A stretch of DNA of 64,000 nucleotides from Coprobacillus sp. CAG:698 (GCA_000431235.1 HF988734.1:286513-350512), one strand, 5' to 3'. Shown: positions 8,098 to 17,381, counted from the stretch's first letter. Made by a program: numbers and translations. Notes: generated by a model not told the origin, from the sequence alone.

Positions 8098-9760
8098 TTA
8101 TTTTTTTATTATCATAGTGACATTACATTCAGGACACATCATACTTGCATATTCATCTGGATTTTCGAGTAGGTCTTTCATATCATACATTTCTTCGACT
8201 ATCCAAAGGGGTACATTTTCTTCATATCCACAGTCTTTACAAATATATCTAATCATTTTGTCTTTTTCAATACTGTGGACAGTATCCGGTTCGATCTCGC
8301 CATGAGTAAGGTTCTCTTTTTTTCTTACGTTTTTTTTGAACTCATAAATTGTTTTTCCATCCTTTCTTTTAACATATTTACTATAATCTAATTTCATCAT
8401 ACTCCTACATTTATTGCACTCTAAAGGATCATAATTAAAAATAATTATAATTGAAGTTCTATATTCATTTAACTTTTTAGCTTTATTTATCTCCCAGTCT
8501 TTATACATTTTAGCTTTACAATCTCTATACTTATGATTTTTAGCTGCATATGCTCCATAATATCTTACTGTTTTAAATTGTTTAACTGGAATATGTTGGA
8601 TTATTTTACTGATGAAATCAAAAGCAGTATCAGTAACTATTATTTTTTTGCTTTCATCTTCATGAGGATGATAATATCATGTAACTTTCTTTCCATCATA
8701 ATCAATTATTCTTGACTCACTCATAACAGGGTGCCTGTATATCTAACTACATAATCTATACCTTTTTTGGTATCAGCAAATTGTTGGTTAGGCGCATATA
8801 CATAAAAACAATTATCTTTTTTTGCATAAAGCATATTTTTAATTTTATAAAATGTTTTACCTAATTTATTATGTAAGGCATCTAAAATACATTTTTGCCA
8901 TGATTTTCTTAAAAGGTTATAATTGAAATAATTAACATTTACAAATTTATTAGTCTTAGAGTCATGACCTCCTTCACTAATTAGCATATGAATATGGGGA
9001 TTCCATTTAAGGTTTCTACCAAAAGTGTGCAAAACGGATATAAATCATGGAGTAATTTTATATTGTTTAGTTTTATCTTTTCTATTTCGTTCTCTTTTGT
9101 TATTAAAACTATAATTAATGACATCGTTAGCTGAGTTAAATAATTCATCAAGTAAAGATTTATCTTTTTTAAAGTATGATCTTAATTTAAAAGGTATAGT
9201 AAAGACAATATGTCTGTGTGTACAATTGAATACTTTTTTTGTATTTGCGCAGAACGTTGTTTAACGTACTTACTCCCACAAGAAGAACAAAATCTAGATT
9301 TACATGTATGAAATCTAAAGGTGAAATTACTACACTTAGGGCAAGTGTAGTAATCAAAGCCTAAGGCTTTAGTTTTGCAAACTCTAACTTTATCCACAGC
9401 ATCAGAAACATAATCAGGAATAGAACATTTAGTAGACATATATTTTTGATATTCATCCCAATTATCATTAAGAATATCTTTAATCTTAATTTTAGCAACA
9501 GAAGAATGCTTAGATTTTTCAGTATGACTTTTAAGATAATTGTAATAAAGGAGATCAGAAGGAGAATCATTAAGATTATTTAAAAGGAGATGGAAATAGT
9601 GATCTTTAAAACAAGGATTAGAGTGGCAAGCATCAACCAAAGCATCTTCATATCTAAATTGAAATCTTTCACTAGTTTTAGACTCAAGTAAAATCCTATC
9701 AAAAGTATATATGAATGGATTAACATAATCAGGTTATTTATTAAAATTAATAAATGACAT
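8098..9760 (-). pseudogene. Decayed IS91-family (HUH, Y2-type) transposase
   Basis: Read on the minus strand, the start at 9760 has AGGTG before it, but a TAA occurs after eight codons. The remaining frames give, in order, an N-terminal zinc finger (CPKCSNFTFRFHTCKSRFCSSCG), the core LHTFGRNLKWNPHIHMLISEG with the HUH-type His pair, YVVRYTG, and a C-terminal part with further Cys pairs. The order and motifs are those of IS91/IS801-like rolling-circle transposases. At least two frameshifts (near 8725 and 9040-9180) and several stops break it, so it is inactive. The C-terminal stretch of about 137 codons (8098-8508) remains open. Confidence 0.85.
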
Positions 9761-9803
9761 AAATCACCTTTTTAAAATTATAGCATAAATTAACGAAAAA
9801 GAA

Positions 9804-9851
9804 AACCCTCGATATCGAGGGTTAGGATGTTAACGAAGTTAACATTTTTTT
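9804..9851 (+). repeat. Two palindromes beyond the 5' end of the IS91-like gene
   Basis: AACCCTCGATATCGAGGGTT (9804-9823) is a perfect 20-bp palindrome. ATGTTAAC/GTTAACAT (9827-9845) follows, with a T-run. IS91-type elements carry hairpins near their ends, so these may mark the element edge, or the second may simply be a terminator. Confidence 0.5.
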
Positions 9852-9921
9852 ATTTTCTTGGATAAATTTTTGGCAAAAAATCTATACGCTGCCATATACC
9901 CTTGTAGGAGGGTAAGCACCT

Positions 9922-10302
9922 ACGACAAATGAAGAAAAAATAACCATTTTAAAATTAAGAGATGATGGCAAGGGTTATGGCGAAATCGCTAGGCTTACTG
10001 GAATATCTAAAAATACAATTACTGCCTTTATTCGTAGAGAGAAGGATAAGAAATATGATAGATGCTTAACGTGCGGTCAAAAGCTAATTCAAACACCTGG
10101 ACATCGACAAAAGTTATTCTGTAGCGATACCTGCAGAAGGCTCAACTGGATTAAAAAAGGTAGAAAAAGCATAAAAATGAGGGAGTTTAAGTGCAAATGC
10201 TGTGGTCGTACGTTCTTTGGATACGAGTCACAACATCCATCATTTTGTTCTAGGGAATATTTCTTTAAGTCAAGAAGAGGCGATAATGATGGAACTAACT
10301 AA
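9922..10302 (+). pseudogene. HTH/zinc-finger protein of a recombinase cassette, start codon lost (ATG to ACG)
   Basis: The frame gives a resolvase-like helix-turn-helix (KLRDDGKGYGEIARLTGISK) followed by two Cys clusters (CLTCGQK with FCSDTC, CKCCGR with FCSR), the layout of the small protein that leads serine-recombinase operons in gut Bacillota. AGGAGG at 9906 is spaced for a start at 9922, but the codon there is ACG. No ATG lies in frame nearby. It overlaps the next gene by 15 bases. Either translation is very weak or the gene is dead, and the broken recombinases downstream favour the latter. Confidence 0.7.
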
Positions 10303-10558
10303 TATAGAGAAATATTTAACTTCTTTAGCACCAATGACTAGCTTCTTTGAAGCAAAACAAATTACCCCTGACGAATACATAAAAGCAGAGTCTTTTTTAG
10401 CAAAAAAGTATTGTATCAAAGATGATGATATTCATCGTCCTAATCGCTTGATAATTAAAGGTTTTAGAGTGATGTATATGTATGACAAAAAGGAGGAAAA
10501 ACATGGAAAAGAAGATAATCCAAATAGACGCGTTACCGCAATTAAAAAGAAAACTTAG
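10288..10558 (+). CDS. SHOCT-like small protein of the recombinase cassette
   Basis: The protein starts MMELTNIEKYL and carries the SHOCT-like segment ITPDEYIKAESFLAKKYCIK, with a tail RPNRLIIKGFRVMYM. Proteins of this kind sit between the HTH protein and the first recombinase in many such cassettes, with unknown function. The ATG at 10288 lies within the end of the previous gene. The C-terminal end overlaps the recombinase start by 56 bases, which is more than usual, so the original stop codon may have been lost. Confidence 0.65.
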
Positions 10559-11815
10559 AGTAGCTGCTTACGCTAGAGTATCCTCTGCAAAAGATGCAAT
10601 GCTTCATTCATTATCGGCACAGGTGAGTTATTACAACAAGTGCATCAGTTCGCATGACGATTGGGAGTTCGTTGGTATCTATGCAGATGAGGGCATTTCT
10701 GGAACAAAGGAAGATAGAGATGAATTCCAAAGAATGATCAATGATTGCAGACTTGGGAAAATTGACCTTATCCTTACTAAAGCCATATCGAGATTTGCAA
10801 GAAACACTATGACAATGCTTGAGACGGTGAGAGAGTTAAAAAGCCTAAATGTAGATGTATTCTTTGAAGAACAAAAACTTCATTCAATAAGTAATGATGG
10901 CGAGATGGTTCTTACATTGCTTGCATCAGTAGCTCAAGAAGAAGCTAGAAGTGTATCAGAAAACCAAAAATGGCAAATTAGAAAAGATTTTGAAAAGGGC
11001 CTTATATGGGGTGGCAATAACACTTATGGATACAAAATTGTAAATAAAAAGATGGTATTGGTTCCTGAACAGGCAGAGATAGTGCAGAGAATATTTCGAC
11101 TTTATATTGTTGGCCTTGGCTTTCAAAAGATTAGCAAATTACTAAACGATGAAGGTATTCCTGCGATGTATGCAAAAAGGTGGAACAAGCAATCGCTGCA
11201 GCAGATAATAGCCAACATCAATTACACTGGCGACTTATTGCTTCAGAAGACCTATCAAGAAAATTACCTTACAAAAAAGACAAAAATCAATAAAGGTCAA
11301 CTTGAACAATTCTTTGTAGAAAACGACCATGAAGCAATCATCACTAGAGAAGAGTATTACGCTGCTTTGGAAATTAGAAGAAAAAGGGCTGAGTATTTCA
11401 AACTATATAAATTCAAAGTGCACGCCTATCCTTTGACGGGATTTGTTAGATGAGGAAACTGCGGTAAGAACTATAATCACAAAAAAACAAGATATACATA
11501 AAAATGGTCATGCACAACTTACCAAAACTTTGCAAAACGGAATGTGATGCCAAAAGCGTGCCTGATGTAGAGTTAACAAGAATCACACTAGAGGTTCTTA
11601 ATATCAAAGAACTAGATAGAGACCTTGTTGAAGAGAAACTTGAGGTTATTGAGATGCTTAAAGACAATAAGCTTATATATCATCTAAAAGATGGAAGCAC
11701 TGTAGAAAGAACCTGGAATGATATTTCAAGAAGAAATTCCTGGACTGAAGAAATGAAAAAAGAAGTTAGAAGAAAATCATTAGCCCTTATTGGAAAGGGG
11801 AAACAGCATGGGTAA
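10503..11815 (+). pseudogene. Large serine recombinase 1, broken
   Basis: The N-terminal resolvase domain is intact (RVAAYARVSSAKD with the nucleophile Ser, YADEGISGTKEDRDEF, ISRFARNTMT), followed by the recombinase domain (GFQKISKLLNDEGIPAM). A TGA stands where a zinc-ribbon Cys is expected (FVR-stop-GNCGKNYNH, at 11452). A TAA then follows at 11500, and a frameshift moves the remaining zinc-ribbon and C-terminal part (11504-11815) to another frame. AGGAGG precedes the ATG at 10503. Such enzymes integrate or excise mobile elements; this copy would yield only a protein lacking the zinc ribbon. Confidence 0.88.
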
Positions 11816-13387
11816 GGTTACGATTATACCTCAAAAGATAGATCCTATTACACAAATGGCACATGGCATCATCAAAAAAAGAAAGGTTGCTGCCTATGCT
11901 CGTGTTTCAACAGAAAGTGAGGAACAAGCTACATCCTATGAAGCTCAAGTTAATTACTACTCATCTTATATAAAGGAAAAGCCAAACTGGGAGTACGTCG
12001 ACGTTTATTCTGATGAAGGAATCACTGGCACGAACACCAAAAGAAGAGAAGGCTTCAACAGAATGATTAAAGATGCGTTAGATGGGAAAATTGACTGCAT
12101 CATTACTAAGTCGATATCACGTTTTGCAAGAAATACCTTAGACACAATCAAGTACGTAAGAGAATTGAAATCAAATGGCGTCTTTGTACTTTTTGAAAAA
12201 GAGAACCTTGATACTTCTGATCCAAAAATCGAACTTATTCTTACGATTATGGCTTCTATTGCACAAGAAGAAAGCCGAAGCATATCTCAAAATGTTACTA
12301 TGGGCAAGCGCTGGTGCGTTCAAAATGGTAAGGTATCATTTGCTTATGCATCATTCCTTGGATACGATAAAGTCGATGGCGAGATAATAATCAATGAAGA
12401 GCAAGCAGAGTTTGTAAGGCTTATCTACCACATGTACTTAATGCAGGGCAAAACAAAGAAAGCAATAGCTGACTACTTAAATGAGAATGGTGTTATAACT
12501 CCAAGCGGTAAGGGAAAGCAATGGACAATCAACAATATCGCCTCAATCCTTACAAACGAAAAGTACAAAGGTGATGCGTTGCTTCTAAAGACTTATATTG
12601 CGGATTTCCTAGAACACAAATCAGTCAGAAACAATGGAGAGGTAGCACAGGCTTATGTAGAGAATAACCATCCTGCTATCATAAGCCGTGAAGACTGGGA
12701 ACTGGTCCAAGCAGAAATGAAAAAGCGCGAACGTGTTGGTGCTCCTATTCAGGAAACACAATCTTCTCATCAAAAATCAGATGCGAGCATTGTGGTTCCT
12801 TCTATGGAAGAAAGGTATGGCATAAAGGCAGCACGTATGAAAAGCAAGTGTTCCAATGCAACGAAAAATACGACAAGAGCCACACACTATGCAAGACTTC
12901 TCATTTCACTGAAGATGAAATTAAGCAAAAATTCATGCTTGCCTATAACGAAGCAATTACAGATAAGCAAAGAATTATTGATGATACCAAGGAAGTCATA
13001 GCCTTACTATCCGATACCGTTGAAATTGAAAAACGAATAGAAGATGCAACTACTGAAATTGAAATCTTAGCAGGTCTAGTTGAAAAACTAGTCCAGGAAA
13101 ATGCATCAAAGATTCAGAATCAGGACGATTATGAAGCTAGATACCAAGCGTTAGCACAAAGATATGATAAAGCTAAAGACGGACTTGAAGAAGCTAGTGA
13201 TGAGTTGTTTCAAAAGAAAGCTCGACAAAAGAACCTAGAAGCGATTGTAGCCAAGATGGAAAAATTGGATACGGTGTTACTTAAATGGTCTGATGAGATT
13301 TGGTTAATGCTTATTGAAGAAGCGGTGGCGCATGAGAATGGAACACTGACTTTTAAATTCAAAAACGGATACAACATCACAAAGTAA
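11808..13387 (+). pseudogene. Large serine recombinase 2, frameshifted
   Basis: The ATG at 11808 follows AAAGGGG and begins within the end of recombinase 1. The resolvase domain (AAYARVSTESEEQATS, DEGITGTNTKRREGF, ITKSISRFARNTLD) and recombinase domain are intact. A single-base loss near 12742 (in GGTGCTCC) moves the zinc ribbon to another frame, where FSSKIRCEHCGSFYG and FQCNEKY are readable, and a C-terminal coiled-coil tail ends at 13387. Both partner recombinases are thus broken, so the element cannot excise by its own enzymes. Confidence 0.88.
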
Positions 13388-13395
13388 AATTTACA

Positions 13396-13417
13396 CCAGT
13401 CGAAAGGCTGGTTTTTT
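13396..13417 (+). terminator. Terminator of the recombinase cassette
   Basis: CCAGTC pairs with GGCTGG around GAAA, followed by TTTTTT. Confidence 0.85.
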
Positions 13418-13430
13418 GGTTGCTGCTCGG

Positions 13431-13459
13431 TAGACAAAATGAAAAGAAAGTGATATAAT
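13431..13459 (+). promoter_or_regulatory. Promoter ahead of the RNase III-like operon
   Basis: TAGACA at 13431 and TATAAT at 13454 are separated by 17 bases. The start codon is about 225 bases further on, so a long leader is expected. Confidence 0.6.
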
Positions 13460-13680
13460 ATAAGTCTCTGATAAGGAAGGATTAGTTTCCTCAAAGTACT
13501 TGAGTAACGGGATTTATCTAAAATGCATTATGCGAGTGGCGTGTGTTAGATAGGTAAACTTACAAAAATTATTTTGATTAAATTAAAACTTATTGCAAAA
13601 GGGCTAAGTGTACTTACTGCTAGAAGTGGGCTTACTCTATATCGGCATAAGTCTTTTTTAATTCCTCGGACGAAGGAGAA
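13460..13680 (+). promoter_or_regulatory. Long leader with internal terminator before the RNase III-like gene
   Basis: The segment contains no reading frame of note and ends with a hairpin GGCTTA/TAAGTC at 13629-13653 followed by six T, 28 bases before the ATG. An alternative partner for the hairpin arm (GTGTACTTAC, about 13608) lies just upstream. The layout fits an attenuator or a small RNA. Since rnc genes in other bacteria are controlled by cleavage of their own leader, self-regulation is a fair guess. Confidence 0.4.
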
Positions 13681-13686
13681 ATAAAC

Positions 13687-14523
13687 ATGAATTTTAAAAA
13701 TTTACGTGACCACTTAGATGAGGTCCAGCAAAAAATTAGTTATTGGTTTGATAACACAGACCTACTGCTTCAAGCTTTCACAAGAAGCTCTTATTCAAAA
13801 CAATATGGTGGAGAAAACAATGAGGTACTTGAATTCTTAGGCGACAGAGTACTTGATATGTATGTCGTTAAGGTGATCGCAGATAAATTTGGATTCGTTA
13901 AGTCTCAATCAGAATACTATGATGAAGCAAACGACAATGACGAATTCTGTATCGTAGCTCATAAAAATGAAGGAGACTTCACAGAGCTAAAAAAAGAAAT
14001 CGTAAACAACATAACACTCGCAGATAGAATCGATAAGCTAGGATTCTTCAAATATATGTATTTAGGTGACAGCGATTTAGATAATCCAAAATTTACTGAA
14101 AACCTAACTAAAGTTAAAGCGGATTTGTTTGAGTCAATTCTAGGTGCAATCGCAATTGATAGTGACTGGAATCCTGATGAATTACAAAACTCTGTAGAGT
14201 TCATGCTTCAGATTGATAACTTTCTAGCAAACGTTGATACTGAAGAAGAAAGACTAGAAAAGTTTCAGGAAGAGAATGCCATCAATACATTAAAGGAAAT
14301 GGCAGAGCACGGAAGATGTTCCTTTCCTGAATATACTCAACCAGACGAGATGGTTGAAATGAATGATGGTAGAATGATGTGGGAATGCACATGTTACATT
14401 AGAAGCTGGTCAATGAGACATGCAGCTTATGCCACTTCAAAGAAAGAAGCAAAAAGATATGTGGCATATTTGATGCTTTGCGATTACTTCGGACTTCATG
14501 ATGAGTTCGATGAGCAAGACTAA
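13687..14523 (+). CDS. RNase III-like endoribonuclease with dsRNA-binding domain
   Basis: This 278-residue protein has an N-terminal RNase III domain with the signature NNEVLEFLGDRVLD and a C-terminal dsRNA-binding domain (about residues 199-270, ending ATSKKEAKRYVAYLML). The four acidic catalytic positions of the family are kept: Glu46, Asp53, Asp146 and Glu149 (KADLFESILGAI). It is more divergent than a housekeeping rnc and has an insert of some 30 residues before the second acidic pair. It starts an apparent four-gene operon with the SymE-like, exonuclease and 315-residue genes, and AAGGAG precedes its ATG. The context suggests an accessory nuclease acting on dsRNA, not the chromosomal ribosomal RNA enzyme. 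Confidence 0.82.
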   Translation: MNFKNLRDHLDEVQQKISYWFDNTDLLLQAFTRSSYSKQYGGENNEVLEFLGDRVLDMYVVKVIADKFGFVKSQSEYYDEANDNDEFCIVAHKNEGDFTELKKEIVNNITLADRIDKLGFFKYMYLGDSDLDNPKFTENLTKVKADLFESILGAIAIDSDWNPDELQNSVEFMLQIDNFLANVDTEEERLEKFQEENAINTLKEMAEHGRCSFPEYTQPDEMVEMNDGRMMWECTCYIRSWSMRHAAYATSKKEAKRYVAYLMLCDYFGLHDEFDEQD

Positions 14524-14538
14524 TGAAAGGAAAGGTAT

Positions 14539-14805
14539 ATGACCAGAAAATTAAAAGTATATGAACAATCAATGGGTGGAGAAAACTATACTCTAGTTCC
14601 TACCATCATATTAAAAGGGCAATGGTTAAAGACTGCCGACTTTGAAGCAGGCGATTATATTGAGGTTGTTTGCGAAGGAGATAAGATTACTTTAACAAAA
14701 ACGACCCCACCTGAAGCTTCAAACAAAAAGTCATTAGAAGAAAGGGTAAAAGATCTAGATTCAAATCAAAGAAAGAAGCTAGCTGACTTTATTGAAAAAT
14801 TATAG
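14539..14805 (+). CDS. SymE-like (AbrB-fold) small protein
   Basis: This 88-residue protein has a core (VPTIILKGQWLKTADFEAGD, then YIEVVCEGDKITLT) that matches the SymE pattern of a strand, L-x-G-x-W-L, a G-F-type turn and a final strand. E. coli SymE is an SOS-induced protein of AbrB-like fold linked to RNA or nucleoid toxicity. Here a Lys-rich C-terminal helix of 30 residues is added. It lies 15 bases after the RNase III-like gene and 2 before the exonuclease gene, so it is very probably cotranscribed with both. Whether it is a toxin or a DNA/RNA-binding partner is open. Confidence 0.65.
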   Translation: MTRKLKVYEQSMGGENYTLVPTIILKGQWLKTADFEAGDYIEVVCEGDKITLTKTTPPEASNKKSLEERVKDLDSNQRKKLADFIEKL

Positions 14806-14807
14806 AG

Positions 14808-15380
14808 ATGAATTATTTATTTTGGGATACTGAACGTATCAGGAATACAAAAATTTATATGTCTGCTGTGATTCTCACTGACGAGAAGTTTAATGTGATT
14901 AAGGAAGAAAGAGGTATAGATTTAAGTGTTGATGTTTCATCAAGACATGCACCAAAAAGAAAAGTGGCGGAACTAAAGGATGAATCCACACTGTTTCCAG
15001 ATTTTGAATCGCACGCAAATTCGCTTATGAGTTATTTGAACTCTGCTGTTTCTGTTTGCTTTGGAAAAGATGATTTTGTTTCTTTAAATGACCAACTTAA
15101 AATTCATAATATGGCCGAATTAAAGGGTAGTTATTACGATTTGCAAATGTTTGTACATTCTATAAAAAGCGAAAATTTATCTAATCTTGCTGCAGTTAGT
15201 AAGTACCTTAACGTTAAGCACAACGCGCATGATCCTTTAAGTGATTCGTATGTTACAATGGAATTATTCAAATACCTTAAATCAAATTATGATATCGAAG
15301 AAGCAAAACTTCCAATACCTAATAAAAACGTAATTTTAGACATTGAGGTTAATGGCACATTGATTGCACGAAAGAAGTGA
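14808..15380 (+). CDS. DEDDh-type 3'-5' exonuclease-like protein
   Basis: This 190-residue protein keeps the DnaQ-fold acidic residues: Asp7 and Glu9 in LFWDTE, Asp111 in SYYDLQMF, and the final His141/Asp146 pair in HDPLSD. The ribonuclease H-like exonuclease fold is therefore likely complete. Substrate, RNA or DNA, cannot be told. It starts two bases after the SymE-like stop and has no strong ribosome site of its own, which fits translational coupling. Confidence 0.7.
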   Translation: MNYLFWDTERIRNTKIYMSAVILTDEKFNVIKEERGIDLSVDVSSRHAPKRKVAELKDESTLFPDFESHANSLMSYLNSAVSVCFGKDDFVSLNDQLKIHNMAELKGSYYDLQMFVHSIKSENLSNLAAVSKYLNVKHNAHDPLSDSYVTMELFKYLKSNYDIEEAKLPIPNKNVILDIEVNGTLIARKK

Positions 15381-15448
15381 GGATTACTAAGATCAGAATA
15401 AAAACGAAATTAACGAAGATGATTGATAAATTATAGGAGGATGATACT

Positions 15449-16399
15449 GTGGGAACTCTATCAACGACAAAAATTAAAACTAAATTAATACCTTTATTAA
15501 TGAATGGTGGACTTTTTATAGCTGTTCCTTTTGATATTCCTAAGGATAAACTGGTAGAAACTATCGATCCATACCTTAAGGGACGCCAAAACGAGAAAGC
15601 AATAAAAAAAGAAATCTTCAAAATTCATGAAGATTTAAATAAAAAAACAAGCGAGTATTATCTCGTTAATCAAATGGTTAGCACCATTGCCGATATTTCT
15701 CAGGATTTGGTTAACAAAGCAAGTTTGGTCGCAGCTGAAGACGTAAAGACTATGTGCATGATTTTAGCAAGAACAGTGTCTTCGTTTAGCTCAGCTCAGT
15801 TATTGTTTAACTTTTCGTACTATATTGAATTTATCACCATTCTAAGAATGGTTTATGAACAATGCGGATATGTGGTATCATGGGCGGATAAGGGAGAACA
15901 GCCAAAAAAGGGGCCTCAATCTATTCAGACATCAAAGTTTCAACAATTTGTTCCATCAGCAAATACTACGCTATATGGTGAATTAGCAGAAACTGCTCAT
16001 CTAGATATACATAAAGCCAGAAAGCTTCCTGGTGTTAAAAATGAATACGAGGATGGTAACGCATTGGTATTAGCTTCACATACTAAAACAAAAGAAAACT
16101 ATCACATTTTCGAAGAAGTTTTTTTAGTACTAGTTGATACATTGGACTATTTTGTTAATAAATTTTTCGGTGATGACTCAGATCTTCTTAAGTATTTAGA
16201 AGTTGTTAAACTTAACAGATTTTGTATAATTTCTATCTCAAAAAAAGGATATATTGATGATGCTGAAATATTGAAAGAATTTCCCAACATCAAGGAAGAT
16301 GCATTCAATGGATTAGATCAAGAATCTCAAAAATTGATGTTAGAGAAATTTGGTTCGATTGACAATTTTTGGGAAGCTTTGAAAAATAGTCACAGATAA
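15449..16399 (+). CDS. Unknown 316-residue, mostly helical protein
   Basis: No family is recognised. The start is a GTG after AGGAGG, 68 bases beyond the exonuclease gene. The protein is predicted mostly helical (TIADISQDLVNKASLVAAEDVKTM and a later aromatic-rich segment), with no membrane segment and no obvious catalytic motif. Possible R-x4-6-H type HEPN motifs were looked for but not seen clearly. By position it is the last gene of the RNase III-SymE-exonuclease group. Confidence 0.55.
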   Translation: MGTLSTTKIKTKLIPLLMNGGLFIAVPFDIPKDKLVETIDPYLKGRQNEKAIKKEIFKIHEDLNKKTSEYYLVNQMVSTIADISQDLVNKASLVAAEDVKTMCMILARTVSSFSSAQLLFNFSYYIEFITILRMVYEQCGYVVSWADKGEQPKKGPQSIQTSKFQQFVPSANTTLYGELAETAHLDIHKARKLPGVKNEYEDGNALVLASHTKTKENYHIFEEVFLVLVDTLDYFVNKFFGDDSDLLKYLEVVKLNRFCIISISKKGYIDDAEILKEFPNIKEDAFNGLDQESQKLMLEKFGSIDNFWEALKNSHR

Positions 16400-16411
16400 A
16401 ACTTATTTAAC

Positions 16412-16503
16412 AGGGGTGTCCAAAATAGTCTAAGGGTGTTCAATTCACTTTAGGGGGTTCAAAAAATAAGACAGGGGTGTTCATTTTCTGAGTAGGGGTG
16501 TTC
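16412..16503 (+). repeat. Five iterons with core AGGGGTGTTC
   Basis: Five copies of (A)GGGGTGTYC lie with their GGGTG cores at 16414, 16434, 16455, 16475 and 16496, so steps are 20, 21, 20 and 21 bases. They follow the 316-residue gene without a clear promoter. Related AGGGGTGTC copies occur at 16766 (reverse) and at 19340 and 19370 (forward). They could be replication iterons of an integrated element or operator sites. Confidence 0.75.
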
Positions 16504-16544
16504 ACTTTGTATTAAAATGGTTCATCTTTGCCATTTAAAAACAT

Positions 16545-16586
16545 TAGTCTTGATACATTAAATATTAGGTGTCAAGACTATTTTTT
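16545..16586 (+). terminator. Intrinsic terminator
   Basis: TAGTCTTGATAC pairs with GTGTCAAGACTA around an 11-12 base loop, followed by TTTTTT. It may end the four-gene RNase III-like operon. Confidence 0.75.
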
Positions 16587-16739
16587 ATGATTTTTTACCG
16601 ATTTTAAGGTCAAAATACTCATAAATAAACTAAATTTCTATCAGGTTTTTTAGTCTGGTGGATTTTTTATTTGCCTTTGTATTAAAATTATAGCTTTTTA
16701 TCGTTTTTCAAGGATAGGTGTTAGAACGTTTACTAGGGT

Positions 16740-16766
16740 TGCTAGAACGATTATTTCGACACCCCT
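16740..16766 (-). repeat. Left copy of an imperfect inverted repeat
   Basis: On the minus strand this reads AGGGGTGTCGAAATAATCG followed by TTCTAGCA. It matches the plus-strand sequence at 19340-19366 in all but about four positions. A second partial copy (GTGTTAGAACG, 16719-16729) lies 21 bases to its left. Confidence 0.6.
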
Positions 16767-16773
16767 AAGGAAT

Positions 16774-16890
16774 GGAAATTGTAATTATGATCCTTTCCTT
16801 AAAGGTCTAAAAGAACAGGGTTGTGATGGACCTGTTACCTTTGCAATAACGCAGATAGAGAACTACATCAATAAACAAGCACATAAATAA
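16774..16890 (+). pseudogene. C-terminal fragment of a phage-type lysis enzyme
   Basis: An open stretch without a start encodes NYDPFLKGLKEQGCDGPVT followed by FAITQIENYINKQAHK and a stop. It has the look of the C-terminal tail of a phage or element-borne cell-wall protein next to its holin. The remainder of the gene is missing on the left, where the inverted repeat begins. Confidence 0.4.
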
Positions 16891-16904
16891 ATGAAGGAAA
16901 ACTT

Positions 16905-17381
16905 ATGAATAAAATTTTATTTAATATTATATCTGTACTAGTAACTATGGTAATTTTACCGCTTATTTCTTTTGCCGGTATAAAGCTTATTGCATAGCTT
17001 AATGCAGAGATAAAAGACGAAAACGCAAAAACTCAATTAACTACTGCGATTGCAATCGTCACAAATTCCGTTAGGAGCGTGTTTCAAACTTATGTTGATA
17101 CACTTAAGAAGAATGGAACATTTGACGTGGAAAGCCTAAAAATCGCCCTTGCAAAAGCGAAGGACGAGGCTCTTTCTCAAATGAGTGATGAAATTAAAGA
17201 ATACATAACAACAAACTATGGTAACCTTGAAAATTGGCTTACTACACAGATTGAAGCAACTATTAACATTTTGAAGAATAATTATCAAATCAGCCTACTT
17301 GAGATTTATTTCTTGGGTAGGTTCTTTTTTTGTGCCTATAATATTGACATATACACCAAAAGTGTATATAATTATATATAA
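16905..17381 (+). pseudogene. LLH-type phage holin, disrupted
   Basis: The ATG at 16905 follows GAAGGA and opens a membrane helix (ISVLVTMVILPLISFAGIKLI). A TAG at 16995 replaces what is a Trp codon in relatives, and the same frame then continues with the holin C-terminal domain ending YGNLENWLTTQIEATINILK. The terminator hairpin lies inside the last codons, so the original stop was probably earlier. With the fragment to its left, this is what remains of a prophage lysis cassette. Confidence 0.7.
17292..17331 (+). terminator. Terminator of the holin remnant
   Basis: AGCCTACTTGAGA pairs with TCTTGGGTAGGTT, followed by CTTTTTTTT. Confidence 0.75.

Noticed and set aside
11504..11815. Separate small gene after recombinase 1
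   Set aside because: Its sequence is the expected zinc-ribbon and C-terminal end of recombinase 1 in a shifted frame.
13687..14523. RNase III-like gene as the housekeeping rnc
   Set aside because: It lacks smc/ftsY-type neighbours, is divergent with an insert, and sits within a mobile cassette; a separate rnc is expected elsewhere.
16412..16503. Second short array considered as CRISPR
   Set aside because: Unit length of 20-21 bases leaves no room for a spacer, and the motif recurs singly in both orientations nearby.
16995..16997. Recoding of stop codons (TAG as Trp) as explanation for the holin
   Set aside because: Intact genes around it end at TAG, TAA and TGA normally, and several neighbours are broken by different stops and frameshifts, so decay is simpler.
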